64,000 nt of DNA. Source: Pseudomonas sp. CC6-YY-74. Its GTDB lineage: Bacteria; Pseudomonadota; Gammaproteobacteria; Pseudomonadales; Pseudomonadaceae. Below are positions 60,426-64,000 of this stretch, piece by piece (positions within the stretch are counted from its first letter, which is position 1; each line of letters opens with the position of its first letter). The notes under the pieces were generated by a model. It worked only from the letters and a program-made list of their open reading frames with translations. It ran no database searches and had not been told where the DNA came from. The stretch lies in contig NZ_CP019947.1 of the NCBI RefSeq assembly GCF_002025205.1, forward strand, positions 1,061,501 to 1,125,500. The letters run 5' to 3'. Both the position numbers and the translations under genes were made by a program.

Positions 60426-61841
60426 TCAATGCAGGGTTTCGATCCTCAGGCTGTTGGTGCTGCCGGGTTGGCCGAAGGGTTCGCCGGCGGTGATTACCAG
60501 GGTGTCGCCGCGCTGGGCCATGCCTTGCGCCTGGGCGATTTCCAGGGCGGTGCTGGTGACTTCCTCGACCTTGTGCAGGCGTTCGTTGACCACCGAATAG
60601 ATGCCCCAGGCCACCGTCAGGCGCCGTGCGGTATTCAGGCTCGGCGTCAGGCTAAGGATCGCCGCGGTCGGGCGTTCGCGCGAGGCGCGCAGGCTAGAGG
60701 CACCGGATTCGGTGTAATTGACCAGTGCGGCCACCGGCAGAATCGAACTGATCCTGCGGATCGCGCAGCTGATCGCATCGGAGGTGGTGGCTTCGGCCTG
60801 CGGCCGGCCGACGTCGAGTTGGGCCTGGAAGTCCGGGCCGTGTTCCACCTGACGGATGATCTTGCTCATCATCTGCACGGCTTCCAGCGGGTAGTCGCCC
60901 GAGGCGGTTTCCGCCGAGAGCATCAGCGCATCGGCGCCTTCGGCCACGGCATTGGCCACGTCGGTAACTTCGGCGCGGGTCGGCGCCGGCGAGAAACGCA
61001 TGGACTCGAGCATCTGCGTGGCCACCACCACCGGCTTACCGAGTTGGCGGCAGGTGCGGATGATGTCCTTCTGGATGCGCGGCACGTTTTCCGCCGGTAC
61101 TTCCACGCCCAGGTCGCCGCGGGCGACCATGATCGCATCGCACAGACGAGCGATTTCTTCCAGGTGAATCACGGCCGAGGGTTTCTCGATCTTGGCCATC
61201 AGGAAGGCTTTGTCGCCAATCAGTTCGCGCGCCTCAATAATGTCTTCCGGGCGCTGGACGAACGAGAGGGCTACCCAGTCCACACCTAACTGCAGGCCGA
61301 AGGCCAGGTCGCGGCGGTCTTTGTCGGTCAGCGGGCTCAGTTGCAGCACTGCTTCCGGCACATTGACGCCCTTGCGGTCGGACAGTTCGCCGCCGGCGAT
61401 GACTTCGGTGATCACCGCGTCGCTTTGCTTGCTGGTCACTTGCAGGCGCAGGCGGCCATCGTCGAGCAGCAGACTCATGCCGGGTTGCAGGGCCTCGATG
61501 ATTTCCGGGTGCGGCAGGTTGACCCGCTGGGCGTCGCCCGGGGTGCTGTCCAGGTCCAGGCGCAGGGTCTGCCCGCGTTGCAGGTTGACCTTGCCTTCTT
61601 TGAAGCGGCCGACGCGCAGCTTCGGTCCTTGCAGGTCCATGAGGATGCCAATCGGGGTGTTCAGCTGCTGTTCCACCTCGCGCACCCAGTCGTAGCGTTG
61701 GGCGTGGTCGGCGTGTTCGCCGTGGCTGAAGTTGAGACGGAACAGGTTGACCCCGGCTTCCACCAACTGGCGAATCTCATCGATGGTTTTGATCGCAGGG
61801 CCGAGCGTGGCGAGAATCTTTACTTTTTTATTCGGGGTCAT
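60426..61841 (-). CDS. pyk: Pyruvate kinase
   Basis: A 471-residue glycolytic kinase (phosphoenolpyruvate + ADP to pyruvate + ATP). It shows LNFSHGEHADH near residue 35, MARGDLGVEVPAENVP near 215 and TQMLESM near 252, with full A, B and C domains. It overlaps gckA by ATGA and forms the end of glxR-gckA-pyk, which carries tartronate semialdehyde via glycerate and 2-phosphoglycerate towards pyruvate. Confidence 0.94.
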   Translation of the reverse strand: MTPNKKVKILATLGPAIKTIDEIRQLVEAGVNLFRLNFSHGEHADHAQRYDWVREVEQQLNTPIGILMDLQGPKLRVGRFKEGKVNLQRGQTLRLDLDSTPGDAQRVNLPHPEIIEALQPGMSLLLDDGRLRLQVTSKQSDAVITEVIAGGELSDRKGVNVPEAVLQLSPLTDKDRRDLAFGLQLGVDWVALSFVQRPEDIIEARELIGDKAFLMAKIEKPSAVIHLEEIARLCDAIMVARGDLGVEVPAENVPRIQKDIIRTCRQLGKPVVVATQMLESMRFSPAPTRAEVTDVANAVAEGADALMLSAETASGDYPLEAVQMMSKIIRQVEHGPDFQAQLDVGRPQAEATTSDAISCAIRRISSILPVAALVNYTESGASSLRASRERPTAAILSLTPSLNTARRLTVAWGIYSVVNERLHKVEEVTSTALEIAQAQGMAQRGDTLVITAGEPFGQPGSTNSLRIETLH

Positions 61842-63112
61842 TTTTGCTTGCTCTCGAGAATCAGAATGGCGCGGAAATCGTTGACGTTGGTGCGGGTCGG
61901 CCCGGTGACGATCAGCGCGTCGAGGGCGGCGAAGTAGCCATAGCCGTTGTTGTTGTCCAGCTCGTCGCTGCTGCTCAAGCCCAGCGCCGCGGCGCGGGCG
62001 TAGCTAGCGGGGGTCATGATGGCGCCGGCGTTGTCTTCCGAGCCGTCGATGCCGTCGGTGTCGCCAGCCAGGGCGTAGATTCCGGGCAGGCCCTTGAGGC
62101 TGTCGGTCAGGCTCAGGAGGAACTCGGCGTTGCGGCCACCGCGGCCGTTGCCACGCACCGTCACGGTGGTTTCGCCGCCGGAGAGGATCACGCAGGGCGC
62201 CTGGATCGGCTGGCCGTGCAGCAACACCTGCTTGGCGATGCCGGCATGCACCTTGGCCACCTCGCGCGACTCGCCTTCCAGGTCGCCGAGGATCAGCGTG
62301 GCAAAACCGGCGGCCTCGGCCCTGGCGGCAGCGGCGTCGAGCGATTGCTGCGGCGCGGCGATCAGCTGGAAGTGGCTGCGCGCGAGGCACGGATCACCCG
62401 GCTTGACCGTTTCCGATGCCGGACTCTGCAGCCAGGCGCGCACGCTGGCCGGGATCTCGATGGCGTAGCGGCTGAGGATCGCCAGGGCCTGGGCCGAGGT
62501 GGTGGGGTCGGCCACGGTCGGGCCGGAGGCGATCACCGTGGCCTCATCGCCCGGCACGTCGGAAATCGCATAGGTGTACACGCTGGCCGGCCAGCAGGCC
62601 TTGGCCAGGCGACCGCCCTTGATCGCCGAGAGGTGTTTGCGCACGCAGTTCATCTCGCCGATCGAGGCGCCGGACTTGAGCAGCGCCTTGTTGATCGCCT
62701 GCTTGTCCTTGAGGGTGATGCCAGCGGCCGGCAGGGCGAGCAGGGAAGAACCGCCGCCGGAGAGCAGGAAGATCACCCGGTCACTTTCCGTCAGGTTGCT
62801 GACCAGTTCCAGCACGCGGCGGGCGACCCGTTCGCCGGCGTCGTCCGGCACCGGGTGGGCGGCTTCCACCACCTCGATTCGGCTGCAGTTGGCGCCGTGC
62901 TTGTAGCGGGTCACCACCAGGCCGGAGACTTCACCCTGCCATTCGCGCTCGATCACCTCGGCCATGGCCGCGGCGGCCTTGCCGGCACCGATGACGATGA
63001 CCCGGCCGCTGCGGTCAGCCGGCAGGTAATCGGCCAGAACCTGGCGCGGGTGGGCGGCGTCGATGGCGCTGGCGAACAGCTCGCGCAGCAGGCTTTGCGG
63101 ATCGATAGGCAT
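61838..63112 (-). CDS. gckA: Glycerate 2-kinase (GckA/TtuD)
   Basis: A 424-residue MOFRL-family kinase that phosphorylates D-glycerate to 2-phosphoglycerate; older annotations call it hydroxypyruvate reductase TtuD. VIVIGAGKAAAAMAEVIE near residue 37, FLLSGGGSSLLALPA near 115, MNCVRKHLSAIKGGRLA near 155 and SGGETTVTVRGNGRGGRNAE near 310 are the family motifs. Coupled to pyk by a 4-base overlap. Confidence 0.92.
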   Translation of the reverse strand: MPIDPQSLLRELFASAIDAAHPRQVLADYLPADRSGRVIVIGAGKAAAAMAEVIEREWQGEVSGLVVTRYKHGANCSRIEVVEAAHPVPDDAGERVARRVLELVSNLTESDRVIFLLSGGGSSLLALPAAGITLKDKQAINKALLKSGASIGEMNCVRKHLSAIKGGRLAKACWPASVYTYAISDVPGDEATVIASGPTVADPTTSAQALAILSRYAIEIPASVRAWLQSPASETVKPGDPCLARSHFQLIAAPQQSLDAAAARAEAAGFATLILGDLEGESREVAKVHAGIAKQVLLHGQPIQAPCVILSGGETTVTVRGNGRGGRNAEFLLSLTDSLKGLPGIYALAGDTDGIDGSEDNAGAIMTPASYARAAALGLSSSDELDNNNGYGYFAALDALIVTGPTRTNVNDFRAILILESKQK

Positions 63113-63145
63113 GGCGGGTTCTCTTGTGATCGCTGGATCAACGGT

Positions 63146-63192
63146 GATTCTAGTGCGCAGCGTCCGCCCGGCAGGCGCTGCGCACTAGAATC
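63146..63192. repeat. 17-bp perfect inverted repeat
   Basis: GATTCTAGTGCGCAGCG (63146-63162) faces CGCTGCGCACTAGAATC (63176-63192) over a 13-base loop. It lies 34 bases before the gckA start. No T run follows on either strand, so it is not a normal terminator. Confidence 0.85.
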
Positions 63193-63267
63193 GACCCACC
63201 CGGCAGTCAGGCCGTGACACCGCCTGCCGGGCAGATCGAAAGGGGTACAGGCACTGCTTGCTGATTG

Positions 63268-63372
63268 TGCCCATGCTCTGCGTGGGCATTTAGCCCGTGA
63301 CGCTCTGCGTCACCACAGCAGACGCAGGAGCGTCCTCAGAGGCGTTCCCACGCCGGAGCGTGGGAACGATCA
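63268..63372. repeat. REP-like palindromes between glxR and gckA
   Basis: Three short palindromes stand in a row: GCCCATGCTCTGCGTGGGC, GTGACGCTCTGCGTCAC and CGTTCCCACGCCGGAGCGTG (continuing GGAACG). Each is a stem with a GCTCTGC-like or GCCGGAGC loop, the form of Pseudomonas extragenic palindromes. Confidence 0.7.
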
Positions 63373-63388
63373 GTGCCTGATGCGTTGC

Positions 63389-64000
63389 TTACTCCTTGCG
63401 GATCGAAAAGTTGGCCATGTGCTCCAACCCCTTGATCAGCGCCGAGTGATCCCAATTACTGCCGCCGATCGCCGCGCAAGTGCTGAACACCTGCTGGGCA
63501 TTGGCGGTGTTGGGCAGGTTGAGGCCCAGCTCGCGGGCGCCGGCCAGGGCCAGGTTGAGGTCCTTCTGATGCAGGCTGATGCGGAAGCCCGGATCGAAGG
63601 TGCCCTTGATCATACGCTCGCCGTGCACTTCGAGAATCTTCGAGCCGGCGAAACCGCCCATCAGCGCTTCGCGCACCTTGGCCGGGTCGGCACCGTTTTT
63701 CGCGGCGAACAGCAGGGCCTCGGCCACCGCCTGGATGTTCAAGGCGACGATGATCTGGTTGGCCACCTTGGCGGTCTGGCCGTCGCCATTGCCGCCGACG
63801 CGGGTGATGTTCTTACCCATCGCCTGGAACAGTGGCAGGGCGCGTTCGAAGGCTTTTTCACAGCCGCCGATCATGATGCTCAGCGTGGCCGCTTTAGCAC
63901 CGACTTCACCGCCGGAAACCGGTGCGTCGAGGTAGGCGGCGCCAGTGGCTTTGATCTTGTCTGCGAAGATTTTGGTCGCGCTCGGCGAGATCGAACTCAT
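63389..64000 (-). CDS. glxR: Tartronate semialdehyde reductase, partial
   Basis: The C-terminal 203 residues of a beta-hydroxyacid dehydrogenase (2-hydroxy-3-oxopropionate reductase); the N-terminal NAD domain lies beyond the window. YLDAPVSGGEVGAKAATL is the substrate-binding motif, and KVANQIIVALNIQAVAEA contains the catalytic Lys position. It reduces tartronate semialdehyde (from glyoxylate via Gcl) to glycerate, the GckA substrate. Confidence 0.92.
   Translation of the reverse strand: MSSISPSATKIFADKIKATGAAYLDAPVSGGEVGAKAATLSIMIGGCEKAFERALPLFQAMGKNITRVGGNGDGQTAKVANQIIVALNIQAVAEALLFAAKNGADPAKVREALMGGFAGSKILEVHGERMIKGTFDPGFRISLHQKDLNLALAGARELGLNLPNTANAQQVFSTCAAIGGSNWDHSALIKGLEHMANFSIRKE

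Overview
The window is a chromosomal segment of a Pseudomonas-type gammaproteobacterium. The basis is GC-rich coding sequence, gene order shared with known Pseudomonas blocks (mltG-tmk-holB-pilZ-tatD; etfD/etfBA; dnaX-ybaB-recR; phhABC/phhR; acsA; aotJQM-aotP-argR; glxR-gckA-pyk), a probable RgsA sRNA and Pseudomonas-style extragenic palindromes. The blocks are not in P. aeruginosa PAO1 order. A glucosylglycerol-phosphate synthase gene (ggpPS) hints at a halotolerant, non-aeruginosa species; the species is inference only.

Layout. 1-3.4 kb: cell wall, dTMP, DNA polymerase clamp loader, pilus and TatD genes. 3.4-3.7 kb: a diverged 115-bp tandem repeat and rgsA. 3.8-9 kb: a PLP enzyme, a TetR regulator, two radical SAM proteins, a lipoprotein and a DUF1285 protein. 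9-12.7 kb: electron-transfer flavoprotein genes around a divergent promoter with a PsrA-type box. 12.7-21.3 kb: a hydrolase, an SBP/DUF4398/OmpA envelope operon, a MocR regulator and a VWA lipoprotein/ECF sigma/anti-sigma operon. 21.4-27.3 kb: small Pseudomonas proteins, dnaX-ybaB-recR and an acyl-CoA dehydrogenase. 27.4-41.8 kb: the accessory zone, described next. 41.8-44.7 kb: an MFS transporter and a DUF2254 protein. 44.8-49.8 kb: phenylalanine catabolism with its regulator. 50.2-58 kb: acetyl-CoA synthetase and the arginine/ornithine transport operon with argR. 58-64 kb: a K+ channel, a urea transporter and the glyoxylate-to-pyruvate genes.

The accessory zone (about 28-41.8 kb) is the most unusual part. 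It holds decayed remnants of a flavin monooxygenase, a permease and a thioredoxin-like protein (a typical arsenic-associated set). These are followed by cbpA/cbpM, an ATP-grasp-like gene whose motifs appear in permuted order, and an arsenate operon (arsR, ynfA, GAPDH, arsJ) whose efflux gene carries a frameshift. After these come a ModE-like regulator, a second EF-G, a damaged YCII gene reading into a VOC gene, a 181-bp MITE-like element and a frameshifted ggpPS. Three otherwise recognisable genes here each need a one-base correction, so either real decay or base-level sequence errors must be considered.

How the genes work together. PhhR and ArgR sit beside the catabolic and transport operons they are known to control, with matching operator motifs. 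Phenylalanine is oxidised by PhhA with PhhB recycling the pterin, and PhhC transaminates the tyrosine. AotJQMP imports arginine/ornithine. GlxR, GckA and Pyk carry tartronate semialdehyde to pyruvate. ETF and ETF-QO pass electrons from acyl-CoA dehydrogenases, one of which is encoded here, to the quinone pool.
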